Source: Franconibacter helveticus LMG 23732 (GTDB lineage: Bacteria > Pseudomonadota > Gammaproteobacteria > Enterobacterales > Enterobacteriaceae). Taken from it: DNA of 64,000 bases. Of the stretch, positions 9,545 to 18,795 are shown piece after piece. How positions within the stretch are numbered: the stretch's first letter is position 1; each line of letters begins with the position of its first letter. The notes beneath the pieces are model-generated. The model searched no databases. It was not told where the DNA came from and saw only the letters and a program-made list of their open reading frames with translations. A program made the translations under genes and the position numbers. The stretch covers positions 186,001 through 250,000 of the forward strand of contig NZ_AWFX01000049.1 of NCBI RefSeq assembly GCF_000463115.2, given 5' to 3'.

Positions 9545-9994
9545 TATGCTGTTACAGTGGGCTTACAACGCGCAACAGAAATTTAACGTTCTGTCAGAAG
9601 AAATTCTGATTTTTTGAGATTGATCAGAAAATGGCGTCAGGAAGGGGTGGACATGCTGAAAGAGGCAACCATGACCATCTCATACGCACGCTGCGCAGAG
9701 GTTTATATTTTCTGAAAATTAAATGAAATAATGCGCTGAATATAGCGTGTGACAGATTAATAATAAGAAAACGTTTAGGTATTTATCTTTATTGTTAATT
9801 AATGATTCATTAAAAATAATTAACGTGAATATTCTACAGGATTTTATATCATTCCAGGATTGTCTTTAGATTAATGTATGAGGGATAATCGATTTTATCT
9901 GTCTTGCCTCGGCGATAACGCTGCTCTCGCTTCGATGGCCTATATAATTTAGTGGGGTAATATCTTGGGCGCTATTTATAAAACCGGCAAATAT
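9545..9994. other. AT-rich intergenic region, no gene recognised
   Basis: About 450 bp, much richer in A+T than its surroundings, especially 9690-9900. It separates the leftward PTS gene from the rightward lipoprotein gene and must hold promoters for both. I see no RNA gene and no convincing protein gene; a 20-codon ORF at 9653-9715 with a good Shine-Dalgarno sequence is not supported further. Confidence 0.5.
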
Positions 9995-10441
9995 ATGCCG
10001 ATAAAATTTATCAATCTTCTTGCTGTAACAGGCGCGTTATTAATAAGCGGTTGCCAGAATAATAAATCATTACCACCCGAACAGGCTGCGCAGGAGGCTG
10101 AAACGCCAGCGCAAACGGCGCAGTCCGCCCCGCTGCCAACGCCGCAGATGACCACGCCGCAAGCCGAGGAAAGCCAGGCTTCAGAAGGTTCGGCAACGAT
10201 ATGCCAGCGCGAGCTCGCCGCGCTTTCTAAAATTAACCCTTCTGTGTATGCCGTAAAGAAACAAGCTTTTGAAACGCTTTTACAGACCGCCACGTCTTAT
10301 AGCGCGGTGCGTAGCGATATTAACGAGCAAACCCGGGACACCCTTGATGCGTTATACAAATATAAAACGCAAAAAATATGTAACGACATTGAGCAGGCTA
10401 TCCAGCAGGGATTAATCAGCCGTGGGGAAAGTATTAAATGA
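9995..10441 (+). CDS. small putative lipoprotein, unknown function
   Basis: 148 residues from the ATG at 9995 (MPIKFINLLAV). The N-terminus is a lipoprotein signal peptide ending in the lipobox LISGC, so the mature protein begins at that cysteine and is lipid-anchored. A Pro/Ala/Gln/Glu-rich linker follows, then a short helical C-terminal domain with two cysteines (ATICQREL and KICNDIE) that could form a disulphide. A TTG at 9965 with GGGGT upstream is an alternative start adding 10 residues. I do not recognise the family. The stop overlaps the ATG of the large FKBP-like gene (ATGA), so the two proteins are co-expressed and probably work together in the envelope. Confidence 0.75.
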   Translation: MPIKFINLLAVTGALLISGCQNNKSLPPEQAAQEAETPAQTAQSAPLPTPQMTTPQAEESQASEGSATICQRELAALSKINPSVYAVKKQAFETLLQTATSYSAVRSDINEQTRDTLDALYKYKTQKICNDIEQAIQQGLISRGESIK

Positions 10442-13150
10442 AACGCTTTAATTTAAAGCCCATTTTTTTTTTTTGCATTACCGGTAGCCATTAACGCAGC
10501 AGTTGCCCCTCATGTACTGGCCAGCAATACAGAGAAAACGCTTAAGTCGCTGGATGCCATTACCGCGCAATCCAGCGGGATCCCCGATTTATTGCTGGCC
10601 AAACCTGTACCGTTACCTGAACCTGAAAAGGGTTCTTCTGATAAACCCGCCAAAAAACAGCCAGCTAAAAAAACTGCGCAGCCCGTGAAGGCAACTGCCT
10701 ATGCCGACCAGCAAGCGGTAATCAACAAGCTTCGCGCTGAACTCGCCAGTGCTAAAAACACCTGGCAGACAGAAAAAGCGGATCTGCAAGAGGCCGCTCT
10801 GCAAAGCCAGCAGCAGGTTAGCGCCCTGCAAAAGCAGCTTAGTGATTTGTCACGCGGGCAGGGGAACGCGTCGCAAAGCGCAACACGCTTGCAGCAAGAT
10901 TTACAAGAGGCCCAACAGCAAAACCGAACGCTTAAACAACAAATCGTTGAACTCACGGGTTCGCGTGCCGTAAACGCGCAAGCGCTGGCGCAAGCGCTGG
11001 CGCAAGTGCAGCAAAAATTAGCTGAAAGTCAAAAAAATGGCGCTGAACTGCAAAGGCAGATAGCTGAGCTGCGGGTCTCGCGTAATGCAAGAGCAGAGGC
11101 GCTGGATAAGACCCGTGAAGCGCTTGCCGCTAACCAAAAAGCGTTGCAGAGCCTTAAAGCAGAGCTTGCCGCCACGGTTTCCGGCCAGGGTGAAAAAGCA
11201 GCGCAAATCGCGCTTATCAAAAAATCGCTTGAAGAGAGCCAGAAGAAAAACCAATCGCTTGAAGCGCAAATGGCGCAGCAGAAGCAGGCGCAAGCCGCAA
11301 AAGAACAGCAGATATTAAATCAGCTCTCACAAAATGAAACGAAAACCGAAACGCTGGAAAAACAACTGGCAGAACTCGCTTCGGCGAAAAACGGTAGCGG
11401 GAAGGTAATGGCGCAGCTTCAGCAGCAGCTTAACACCAGCCAGCAAGAGGCGGCGCAGTTGAAAGTGCAGATCGCCACACTTTCGAGCGCGCAGGATGCC
11501 AAAACGCAGGAGGGCGGCAAGCTGCAAGCGCAGTTGCTTGAAAGCCAGAAAAAGGCGCAGGCGCTGCAAAGCCAGCTCGCCTCGCTGACAGATGCTCAGA
11601 AAGCGAAAGGCGATGAAAGCGCGCAGCTTCGCCAGCAGCTCACCGCCAGCCAGAAAGAGGCGCAGGCGATGAAAGCGCAAATCGCCACCCTCAGCAGCGC
11701 GCAAGGCGAAAAGGCGCAGGAGAGCGGCAAGCTGCAAGCGCAGTTGCTTGAAAGCCAGAAAAAGGCGCAGGCGCTGCAAAGCCAGCTTGCCTCGCTGACA
11801 GATGCGCAGAAAGCGAAAGGCGATGAGAGCGCCCAGCTTCGCCAGCAGCTCACCGCCAGCCAGCAAGAGGCGGCGCAGTTGAAAGCGCAGATCGCCACGC
11901 TTTCGAGCGCGCAGGATGCCAAAACGCAGGAGAGCGGCAAGCTGCAAGCGCAGCTGCTTGAGAGCCAGAAAAAGGCGCAGGCGCTGCAAAGCCAGCTTGC
12001 CTCGCTGACAGAGACTCAGAAAGCGAAAGCCGATGAAAGCGCGCAGCTTCGCCAGCAGCTCACCGCCAGCCAGCAAGAGGCGCAGGCGATGAAAGCGCAG
12101 ATCGCCACCCTCAGCAGCGCGCAAGGCGAAAAAGCGCAGGAGAGCGGCAAGCTGCAAGCACGACTGCTTGAAAGCCAGAAAAAAACGCTGGCGCTGGAAA
12201 AAGAGATTGCTGTTTTAACCACAGCACAGGCTGACAGCACGCAATCAAGCGAAAAAATGGCGCAACAGGTGCAAGAAGAGCAGAAAAAAGCGGCAGCGCT
12301 GGCAAAACAAGTGGCGGAACTCACTGCCTCACAGAGTGGTAATACCGCAGCTTTAGCGATGGCTGAGCAGAATCTGGTCGCCAGCCAGAAAAAATCGAGC
12401 GAATTTGAGAAAAAATGGCAGGAAGCCAGCAAACAGCTTGAGGAAAAAAATAAGCAACTGGCCTCGCTTGATAAAGCGAAACCCGCTACCGCCGCGAAAC
12501 CGAAAAGCACAGATGAGATCCGCGACTATGCACTGGGCGCGTTTTGGGCTCAGGAGATGATAGGCATGATGAAGAGCAAAGAGGGGTACGGTTACCATAT
12601 TGCTCGTCAACAGGTATTGAACGGCGCAACGGACATGATCAACGGCGAGTTGAAGCTGTCGTATGAGCAACTGATCAAAGTCTTACAGGAGCTTGATAAA
12701 AACTCCGGCGCCCAGGAAGAGAAAGTCAAAAAAATCGCCAACAATGAAGGCAGACAGTATATGACTGGCTTCAGTAAACAGCCGGGCGTGAAAAAAGCGT
12801 CTATGGGCTACTACTATCTGATCGCTAAGAAGGGAAGCGGGAAGATCAAAAACAGCGACACGGTAGGGGTCGTTATCCGCGAAAGCCTGTCAAACGGCAA
12901 AATCATCAATGATATGACGCAAAAGGGTACGGTGCTGGCGTTACCGCTTAACAGTTATCCGCCGCTGTTTAAATCGGCGTTGTCAGTGCTGAATAACCAT
13001 GGTGAAATCCGTATCGTTGTGCCGCCTGAACTGGCTTATGGCGAAGCAGGAAGAATGCCGGAGATCCCGCCTGACTCAACGATGGTCTACGATATTAAAA
13101 TCGTTGATGTCGCGCCAACGGGCGGCCAGCCCGCTAGCGCAAATAAATAA
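10438..13150 (+). CDS. giant periplasmic coiled-coil protein with C-terminal FKBP-like domain; frame interrupted at a 12-T tract
   Basis: Translation from the ATG overlapping the upstream stop reads MKRFNLKPIFFFCITGSH and stops at 10492-10494. Removing one T from the 12-T run at 10463-10474 restores one frame of about 903 residues. It begins with a good Sec signal peptide (MKRFNLKPIFFFALPVAINA, cleavage after HVLA), so the long frame is the real product. A Q/A/K/E-rich coiled coil covers roughly residues 80-670, including a 70-residue (210-bp) tandem repeat. A FklB/Mip-type N-domain follows near 690, then an FKBP fold with VPPELAYGEAG and TMVYDIKIVDV. Several residues usual in active FKBPs are changed (NGKIINDM in place of DGTxFDSS), so isomerase activity is doubtful. 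The frame break could be transcriptional slippage, phase variation, a mutation or an assembly error. Confidence 0.8.
10463..10474 (+). repeat. 12-T homopolymer inside the signal-peptide codons
   Basis: An uninterrupted run of 12 T. With 12 T the gene stops after 18 codons; with 11 (or 14) the full protein is made. Runs of nine or more A/T are known substrates for RNA polymerase slippage and replication slippage. Confidence 0.95.
11401..12180 (+). repeat. 210-bp in-frame tandem repeat in the coiled coil
   Basis: The block starting GCTGCAAGCG recurs at 11521, 11731, 11941 and (diverged) 12151, a period of exactly 210 bp, or 70 residues (10 heptads). Each unit encodes LESQKKAQALQSQLASL and IATLSSAQ segments. 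High DNA identity between copies suggests recent duplication or gene conversion. Confidence 0.92.
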
Positions 13151-13151
13151 C

Positions 13152-13179
13152 AAAAACCCGGCGTTAGCCGGGTTTTTTA
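13152..13179 (+). terminator. terminator after the FKBP-like gene
   Basis: Stem AACCCGGC / GCCGGGTT with a GTTA loop and six T, directly after the stop codon. Confidence 0.9.
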
Positions 13180-13372
13180 CTTCGCCTGTTTATATCCGGG
13201 TACCCGCCTGACGCTTCATTAAATGCGCTCGATCACATTTTTAAACTTTTTAATGTTATTTAAAAACAGCCGGTTAAGACCAAATGACGTGAGTTAGCTT
13301 GCGATGCGCTCACGGGCTGCCAGTCTTATTAACAGAGATAAGTTAATAAACCCAGCACAAAAAGGAGGTTTT

Positions 13373-14137
13373 ATGGCTCGTTTTCAGCAGAAAGTTGTGG
13401 TGATCACCGGCGCAGGTTCTGGTATTGGCGCCGGGGCGGCGAAGCGTTTCGCCAGCGAAGGCGCAAGCGTCGTGCTGGTGGGCCGTACGCCGGAAAAACT
13501 GGAGAAGGTGGCGGCTACGCTGGCGCAGGGCAAACATCTTGTCGTGCCTTGCGACGTTTCGAATGCGCAAGAGGTGCAAAATTTAGCGCAGCGCGTGGCG
13601 GATGAATATGGCCGTGTCGATGTGCTGGTGAATAACGCAGGCGTTATCGTTCAGGGCCGCATCCATGAAATTAAACTGGACGACTGGGAAACGTTGATGG
13701 GCACGGACCTCAACGGCGTCTTCTATTGCACGCATTATTTCATGCCTGAGTTGCTTAAAACCAAAGGCAACGTGGTCAACATCTCTTCTGTTTCCGGCCT
13801 TGGCGGCGACTGGGGCATGAGTGTTTATAACGCCGCGAAGGGCGCTATCACCAACTTTACTCGCGCGCTGGCGATGGACTACGGCGCGGACGGCGTGCGC
13901 GTTAACGCGATATGCCCGGGTTTCACTTTTACCGACCTGACCGAAGAGATGAAGCAGAATGAACCGCTGCTGCAAAAATTCTATGAGCGTATTCCGTTGA
14001 AACGCGCCGGCGAGCCGGAAGATATCGCCGACGCCATTGCGTTTATCGCCAGCAATGACGCGCGGTATATCACCGGGGTGAATCTGCCGGTAGATGGCGG
14101 TATTACGGCCTCTAACGGCCAGCCGCCGCAAGCGTAA
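13373..14137 (+). CDS. SDR-family NAD(P)-dependent oxidoreductase
   Basis: A 254-residue classical short-chain dehydrogenase/reductase. It has the Rossmann motif TGAGSGIG (12-19), NNAG (87-90), a serine in NISSVSG (138-139), and the catalytic Y152 and K156 in YNAAK. The start is set by a perfect AAGGAGG five bases upstream; the longer in-frame extension lacks a ribosome site. Substrate unknown: family members reduce keto groups of sugars, steroids or acyl chains. It stands alone between two terminators, so context gives no hint of the pathway. Confidence 0.88.
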   Translation: MARFQQKVVVITGAGSGIGAGAAKRFASEGASVVLVGRTPEKLEKVAATLAQGKHLVVPCDVSNAQEVQNLAQRVADEYGRVDVLVNNAGVIVQGRIHEIKLDDWETLMGTDLNGVFYCTHYFMPELLKTKGNVVNISSVSGLGGDWGMSVYNAAKGAITNFTRALAMDYGADGVRVNAICPGFTFTDLTEEMKQNEPLLQKFYERIPLKRAGEPEDIADAIAFIASNDARYITGVNLPVDGGITASNGQPPQA

Positions 14138-14173
14138 GGCAGAGCAACGGCTTAGAAGTCCGTGGTCCGCCCA

Positions 14174-14203
14174 ATAAAAAACCCGCCTGATGGCGGGTTT
14201 TTA
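14174..14203. terminator. bidirectional terminator between SDR gene and ybcJ
   Basis: Stem AAAACCCGCC / GGCGGGTTTTT with a short TGAT loop, A-run on one side and T-run on the other, serving the two convergent genes. Confidence 0.88.
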
Positions 14204-14216
14204 CGTTCAGACAACA

Positions 14217-14429
14217 TCAGGCGGTAACGGTGATGCTTTGCCCTTCAAAAGTGACAGTCTGACCAGCAACGATTTTGCAGCGCTTGCGGGTTTCCACCGC
14301 GCCGTCTACCTTCACGAGCCCTTCGCTGATGACGATTTTCGCCTGCGCGCCGCTCTCGGTCCAGCCTTCCAGCTTCAGCAGGTCGCACAGCTCAACATGC
14401 GGGTGTTTTCCAAGAGAAAATGTCGCCAT
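14217..14429 (-). CDS. ybcJ: S4-like RNA-binding protein YbcJ
   Basis: 70 residues beginning MATFSLGKHPHVELCDLLKL, the known YbcJ start; the extra MTRRARK upstream lies inside the folD end and is not used. The fold is a small S4-like domain (GAQAKIVISEGLVKVDGA, TRKRCKIVAG), thought to bind RNA, possibly with a role in ribosome maturation. It begins one base after the folD stop, so it is the second gene of a folD-ybcJ operon, as in E. coli. Confidence 0.94.
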   Translation of the reverse strand: MATFSLGKHPHVELCDLLKLEGWTESGAQAKIVISEGLVKVDGAVETRKRCKIVAGQTVTFEGQSITVTA

Positions 14430-14430
14430 T

Positions 14431-15297
14431 TTACGCGCCCTCCGCGTCATGATATTCCTCGCACGCCTGAAGCGTGTTCTGGATAAGCGTGGCGACGGTC
14501 ATTGGACCCACGCCGCCTGGCACAGGGGTGATATAAGCAGCGCGCGCGGCGGCGTCGTCAAACACGACATCGCCCACAACTTTGCCGTTTTCGAGGCGGT
14601 TAATGCCAACATCAATCACTATCGCCCCTTCCTTAATCCACTCACCAGGAATAAAGCCCGGTTTGCCGACCGCAACGATCAACAGATCCGCGTTTTCTAC
14701 ATGATGGCGCAGGTTTTTAGTAAAACGGTGAGTCACCGTGGTGGTACAGCCCGCAAGCAGCAATTCCATGCTCATGGGGCGACCGACAATGTTAGAGGCG
14801 CCGATAACCACCGCATTCAGGCCGTAGGTATCGATATTGTAGCGCTCCAGCAGCGTAACGATGCCACGCGGGGTGCAGGGACGCAGACGCGGCGCACGCT
14901 GGCACAGGCGGCCTACGTTGTAAGGATGAAAACCATCCACGTCTTTATCCGGCGCGATACGCTCCAGCACTTTTACGTTATCGATGCCCGCCGGCAGCGG
15001 CAGCTGTACAAGAATGCCGTCAATAGCGGCGTCGGCGTTCAGCTCGTCGATAAGCGCGAGAAGTTCCGCTTCGGTCGTGGTTTCAGGCAGATCGTACGAG
15101 CGGGAAAGAAAGCCCACCTCTTCGCACGCTTTGCGCTTGCTGGCGACATAAATCTGCGAAGCGGGGTTAGCGCCAACCAGCACAACCGCAAGACCCGGCG
15201 CCCGTTTTCCAGCCGCCAGACGCGCCTGCACTTTTTCCGCAACTTCTTGTCGCACCTGCTGCGCAATCGTTTTACCGTCAATAATCTTTGCTGCCAT
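14431..15297 (-). CDS. folD: methylenetetrahydrofolate dehydrogenase / methenyl-THF cyclohydrolase
   Basis: A 288-residue bifunctional one-carbon enzyme interconverting 5,10-methylene-, methenyl- and 10-formyl-THF in the cytosol, using NADP. Visible motifs are the catalytic [13 protein letters not shown] (Y and K), the ILVQLPLP motif, [12 protein letters not shown] for NADP binding and [14 protein letters not shown] near the C-terminus. Length equals E. coli FolD (288). The folD-ybcJ-argU neighbourhood is conserved. Confidence 0.97.
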   Translation of the reverse strand: MAAKIIDGKTIAQQVRQEVAEKVQARLAAGKRAPGLAVVLVGANPASQIYVASKRKACEEVGFLSRSYDLPETTTEAELLALIDELNADAAIDGILVQLPLPAGIDNVKVLERIAPDKDVDGFHPYNVGRLCQRAPRLRPCTPRGIVTLLERYNIDTYGLNAVVIGASNIVGRPMSMELLLAGCTTTVTHRFTKNLRHHVENADLLIVAVGKPGFIPGEWIKEGAIVIDVGINRLENGKVVGDVVFDDAAARAAYITPVPGGVGPMTVATLIQNTLQACEEYHDAEGA

Positions 15298-15423
15298 CAG
15301 AGAGAGGATTCCATCTGTAATGATAAAGGAGAGGGGATGTTGATATTTTGTCAGAAGCGGGCGGCGCTGTCAGTCCCGAAAGCGCCTTTATGCTTAAAAG
15401 GCAAGCGGGCAGTCGGAAAGCCA

Positions 15424-15451
15424 TTGACTCACAAGGCGCTCACCGTATAAT
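15424..15451 (+). promoter_or_regulatory. promoter of tRNA-Arg
   Basis: TTGACT (15424-15429) and a perfect TATAAT (15446-15451) separated by 16 bp, about 50 bp before the mature 5' end of the tRNA. This is a strong sigma-70 promoter, as expected for a tRNA gene. Confidence 0.8.
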
Positions 15452-15508
15452 TCCACGCGTTTCACAGCGTTAAAGGCTCCCTTGGCGTTGTGGCAGCATC
15501 TTCCCGAT

Positions 15509-15585
<77 letters not shown>

Positions 15586-15614
15586 TTCTGTTTCTGTGCC
15601 ATCTCGTGTTGCTT

Positions 15615-16682
15615 TTAATGCCCCACTTTATCTTCCCGGTCCGGCTCGGCCAGGTATTGCCAGCAGGTAACGAACAGTGCGGCAATCAGCGGTCCTGTTA
15701 CGAAGCCGTTGATACCATACACCGTCAGGCCGCCAAGCGTGGCGATAAGTATCAGATAATCCGGCATCTTAATATCTTTTCCTACCAGTATGGGGCGCAG
15801 AATATTATCCACCAGCCCGACCACCACCACGAACCAAACCACAAGCGCTATCGCCTTCCAGAGCGCGCCTACCGCGAACAGATAAATGGCGGCGGGAACC
15901 CAGACTAAAGCGGTGCCAACGGCCGGCACCAGCGAGAAAAAGGCCATCAGCGCTCCCCATAACAGGCTACCCTGAATCCCCAAAAACCAGAACGCCACGC
16001 CGCCAAGAAAGCCCTGAATCACGGCTACCACCACCGTGCCTTTCACCGTGGCGCGCGCCACGGCGGCGAAGCGGGCAATCAGCCGATACTTGACCCGGTT
16101 TTCCAGCGGGATGGCGCGCATAATTAACGCCACCAGATGCGAGCCATCTTTCAGTAAGAAAAAGAGCAGGTAGAGCATAACCCCGAAGCCTACCGCCAGG
16201 CTGAAGGTGTTTTTACTGATAGCCAACGCACTGCCGGCGAGGAACTGGCTGCCCTGCATAACGGCGGCAGAGAGTTTTCGCTGTATTTCGCCTACGTCAT
16301 CCAGGTCATAGTCTGCAAGCAACTGCTGGCCCCAGGAAGGAAGGTGGCGAATGACATCGGCAAACACAACCGACATAGAGGTGTTGTCCTCCTGGAGATT
16401 GCGATAGACCACATTAAATTCATTCACCAGAGAAGAGAGAATAACCGCCAGCGGCGTAAAGACGATAAGGCAGATAAGCAGCAGGGTCAGCAACGACGCG
16501 AGGCCATTTCTGTTGCCGGTCGCCCGCCGACGGATCCACTCTTTGGTTTTATAAAAGATAACCGCAAGGATTGCCGCCCAGAGCACGGCCGAGGCGTAAG
16601 GCCGTAATATCGTCAGGAAGGCCAGCGTGACCACAGCAAGAATGAGAATAAAGAAAAACTTAGAAAAGCCTCTTGGCAGCAT
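15615..16682 (-). CDS. AI-2E/PerM-family membrane permease
   Basis: A 355-residue inner-membrane protein with about eight hydrophobic segments, including the paired N-terminal helices, a polar central stretch (about 65-150) and the C-terminal helices with LVDNILRPILVGKDI. This is the PerM/YdiK/TqsA family layout. Members have been linked to autoinducer-2 export or Na+/H+ exchange, but the substrate here cannot be read from sequence. The ATG is preceded by AAAGGA. Monocistronic, with its stop about 30 bp from the tRNA. Confidence 0.85.
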   Translation of the reverse strand: MLPRGFSKFFFILILAVVTLAFLTILRPYASAVLWAAILAVIFYKTKEWIRRRATGNRNGLASLLTLLLICLIVFTPLAVILSSLVNEFNVVYRNLQEDNTSMSVVFADVIRHLPSWGQQLLADYDLDDVGEIQRKLSAAVMQGSQFLAGSALAISKNTFSLAVGFGVMLYLLFFLLKDGSHLVALIMRAIPLENRVKYRLIARFAAVARATVKGTVVVAVIQGFLGGVAFWFLGIQGSLLWGALMAFFSLVPAVGTALVWVPAAIYLFAVGALWKAIALVVWFVVVVGLVDNILRPILVGKDIKMPDYLILIATLGGLTVYGINGFVTGPLIAALFVTCWQYLAEPDREDKVGH

Positions 16683-16947
16683 GAGTATTCCTTTGAGGTA
16701 ATTTTAAAAATGCTCTCTGGCAAAACGGCATTGTCCGTAGCGCCCTGTTTATTATGGCAGAAAGGGGTAAGTCTGCTTCCGGCGTGGTTTTATCCCTTCG
16801 CGATAACGCCGCTAAGCTTGCCCTGCATCGACTAAACGGCAATAGAATAATCTTAAAGAAATCGTGAAATATTACAGAATATTAATAATGAGTTTCGTTT
16901 TTATCAGGTTGTCTATACTGACTGTTACCTTATAGACAGGAGGACAT

Positions 16948-17184
16948 ATGGTAAATAAAAACGAAATCCGCGAACACGCAGAAGTTATCGCCAGCTGTGG
17001 CAGCCATGTTGGTACTGTCGACCACCTTGAAGGCGAAGATAAAATCAAACTGGCGAAAAGCGACCCGAAATCCGGGGGCATGCACCATTACATCCCGCTA
17101 AGCTGGGTAGATAAAGTTGAGAACAACAAAGTTCTGCTCAACAAAAATAAGGATGAGGTGACCTCTTCCTGGCAGGCGGCTTAA
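16948..17184 (+). CDS. DUF2171 family small protein
   Basis: 78 residues, soluble and charged, with no signal peptide. It begins MVNKNEIREHAEVIASCGSH and has the SHVGTVDHLEGEDKIKLAKS stretch typical of DUF2171, a PRC-barrel-like small domain of unknown function often found in stress-linked settings. AGGAGG lies seven bases upstream of the ATG. A perfect 11-bp inverted repeat follows the stop. Confidence 0.82.
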   Translation: MVNKNEIREHAEVIASCGSHVGTVDHLEGEDKIKLAKSDPKSGGMHHYIPLSWVDKVENNKVLLNKNKDEVTSSWQAA

Positions 17185-17193
17185 CGTCTGCTG

Positions 17194-17220
17194 CGGGTTC
17201 AGGCTCATGGCCTGAACCCG
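17194..17220. terminator. perfect palindrome after the DUF2171 gene
   Basis: CGGGTTCAGGC / GCCTGAACCCG around a five-base loop, between two convergent genes. There is no T-run, so it could be a weak terminator or an mRNA end stabiliser. Confidence 0.6.
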
Positions 17221-17243
17221 GTCTGCTTTATCATTTCCCTGCT

Positions 17244-18731
17244 TTATTTCCCCTTTCTTCCCGCGAAGCTAAACCACATTATCATCGCCAGAATCAGCAA
17301 GGCGCTGCCTGCTATGCTCAGCGCCAGACTATGAGAGAACGTAAAAGCGGTTTTCGCCGCCTCCATGACGGCCTGTGCGAGCGTGGGCTCCAGCTGTTGC
17401 GAGACTTTAACCGCCTCGCCAATAGAATACGCCGCGCCTGCCGCTTCCCGGGCGCTTAATCCTGTTGGCAGCACAATAGCCTGCGAAAAGCTGCGGCTCA
17501 GCAGCAGGCCGAATATCGCCACGCCAAGACCGGCGCCCAGCTCGTAAGCCATTGTCTCGATAGCGCCTGCCGCTGCGGCTTTTTCTTTTGGCGCCGAGGC
17601 CATAATCGCAGAGGTGGAAGCCAGCAGCGCGCTGGCGGCGCTAAAGCCCAACAGCGTCATCCACCCCCAGGCCTGCCAGTGCTGAGTGCTAAAGTCTGTT
17701 ACCGACAGGCCGAAAAAACTCAGCGCGCTGAATCCCATGCCGCCTGCCGCCACCGTTCGCAACCCCAGGCGGGAAACCAGCACCCCTGCCACTGGTCCGC
17801 TGAAACCGCTCGCCAGCATAACCGGCAGCATAAACAGGCCGGCTGCGAAGGGGGTGAACGCATGAACAAACTGCAACTCCTGCGCCATCAGTAGTTCAAA
17901 GCCCACCAGCGCTACCATTGCCGTTACCGCCATGATTACGCCGCTCAGAATAACGCGGTGGCTGAAAAGCGACATATCCAGCATCGGTCTCGCTGCCCGG
18001 CGCTGGGTGTGAATGAACGCAACCAGAAGGCTGCCGCCTGCGATGGCCAGAAGCATCGCCAGCGCAGGCGAAACGCCGCCCCTGAGCGCGGCTTTGGCGC
18101 TGTAGATAAGCAGCAACAGCGCGGTAATAAGCATCAGGGCGTGGGTAAGGTTGACAGGCTGTTCGGCGCGGCCTTGCTGGCGCGGCATCAGCCACCGCGC
18201 CAGCGCGATAACGCCCAGCACAATCGGCACGTTGATGAGAAAAACCGAGCCCCAGAAGAAGTGCTCCAGCAGCAGGCCGCCCACCAGCGGGCCGAAGGCG
18301 GCGCCGCCGGATCCCACCGCCGCCCAGACGCCCAGCGCGATATTGCGCTGCCGGGCATCGGTGAACAGCGTGCGGATCCCGGCAAGCGTCGCTGGCACAA
18401 TCATCGCTGCGCCTACCGCCAGCAACGCGCGGGCGATAATCAGCCACAGCGCGCTCTGGGCAAACGCCGCCGCCAGCGAAGCCAGACCAAAAAGCGCGCT
18501 GCCAGACAGCAGCAGGCGACGAAAGCCGATGCGGTCGCCAAGCGCGCCCATCGGCAACACCATGCCCGCCATCATCAGCGAATAAATATCGATTATCCAC
18601 AGCAGTTCGTTGCCGCTGGTATTGAGCGAAAGGCTCAGCGTCGGCGCGGCGACATGCAGCACGGTTGCGTCGATAGCGACCGGAATATAAGCCAGCACGA
18701 TAATGGCCAGCGTTAACCACTGACGAAGCAT
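17244..18731 (-). CDS. smvA: MFS multidrug efflux pump SmvA
   Basis: A 495-residue DHA2-type (14-helix) proton-driven exporter of the inner membrane. The N-terminal stretch with VLAYIPVAIDATVLHVAAPT and the loop motif GALGDRIGFRRLL match SmvA, which exports quaternary ammonium compounds, methyl viologen and cationic biocides such as chlorhexidine. I start at MLRQWLTLAI as in Salmonella; the longer frame adds 17 polar residues that cross the operator region. A TetR gene (smvR) is divergent, with two identical-pattern palindromes in between. Confidence 0.94.
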   Translation of the reverse strand: MLRQWLTLAIIVLAYIPVAIDATVLHVAAPTLSLSLNTSGNELLWIIDIYSLMMAGMVLPMGALGDRIGFRRLLLSGSALFGLASLAAAFAQSALWLIIARALLAVGAAMIVPATLAGIRTLFTDARQRNIALGVWAAVGSGGAAFGPLVGGLLLEHFFWGSVFLINVPIVLGVIALARWLMPRQQGRAEQPVNLTHALMLITALLLLIYSAKAALRGGVSPALAMLLAIAGGSLLVAFIHTQRRAARPMLDMSLFSHRVILSGVIMAVTAMVALVGFELLMAQELQFVHAFTPFAAGLFMLPVMLASGFSGPVAGVLVSRLGLRTVAAGGMGFSALSFFGLSVTDFSTQHWQAWGWMTLLGFSAASALLASTSAIMASAPKEKAAAAGAIETMAYELGAGLGVAIFGLLLSRSFSQAIVLPTGLSAREAAGAAYSIGEAVKVSQQLEPTLAQAVMEAAKTAFTFSHSLALSIAGSALLILAMIMWFSFAGRKGK

Positions 18732-18751
18732 AACTCTCCTTAAGGCCATTC

Positions 18752-18765
18752 TGGACACTTGACCA
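18752..18765. promoter_or_regulatory. candidate SmvR operator 1
   Basis: TGGACACTTGACCA, an inverted repeat with a four-base centre, 21 bp before the smvA start. It shares the pattern TGGAC-N4-G(A/T)CCA with a second copy 44 bp away. Confidence 0.7.
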
Positions 18766-18795
18766 ACTTTAAAGTTTGCCAATAGTAGTGGAATT

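Noticed and set aside
9653-9715. 20-codon ORF with a good Shine-Dalgarno sequence in the AT-rich gap
   Set aside because: No recognisable domain or conservation evidence available; could be chance.
11327-12157. Leftward repetitive ORF of 276 codons opposite the coiled-coil repeats
   Set aside because: Its repeats mirror the sense-strand repeat; Leu/Arg-rich antisense artefact.
11401-12180. CRISPR-like repetition
   Set aside because: The period is 210 bp, in frame and coding, without unique spacers between short repeats.
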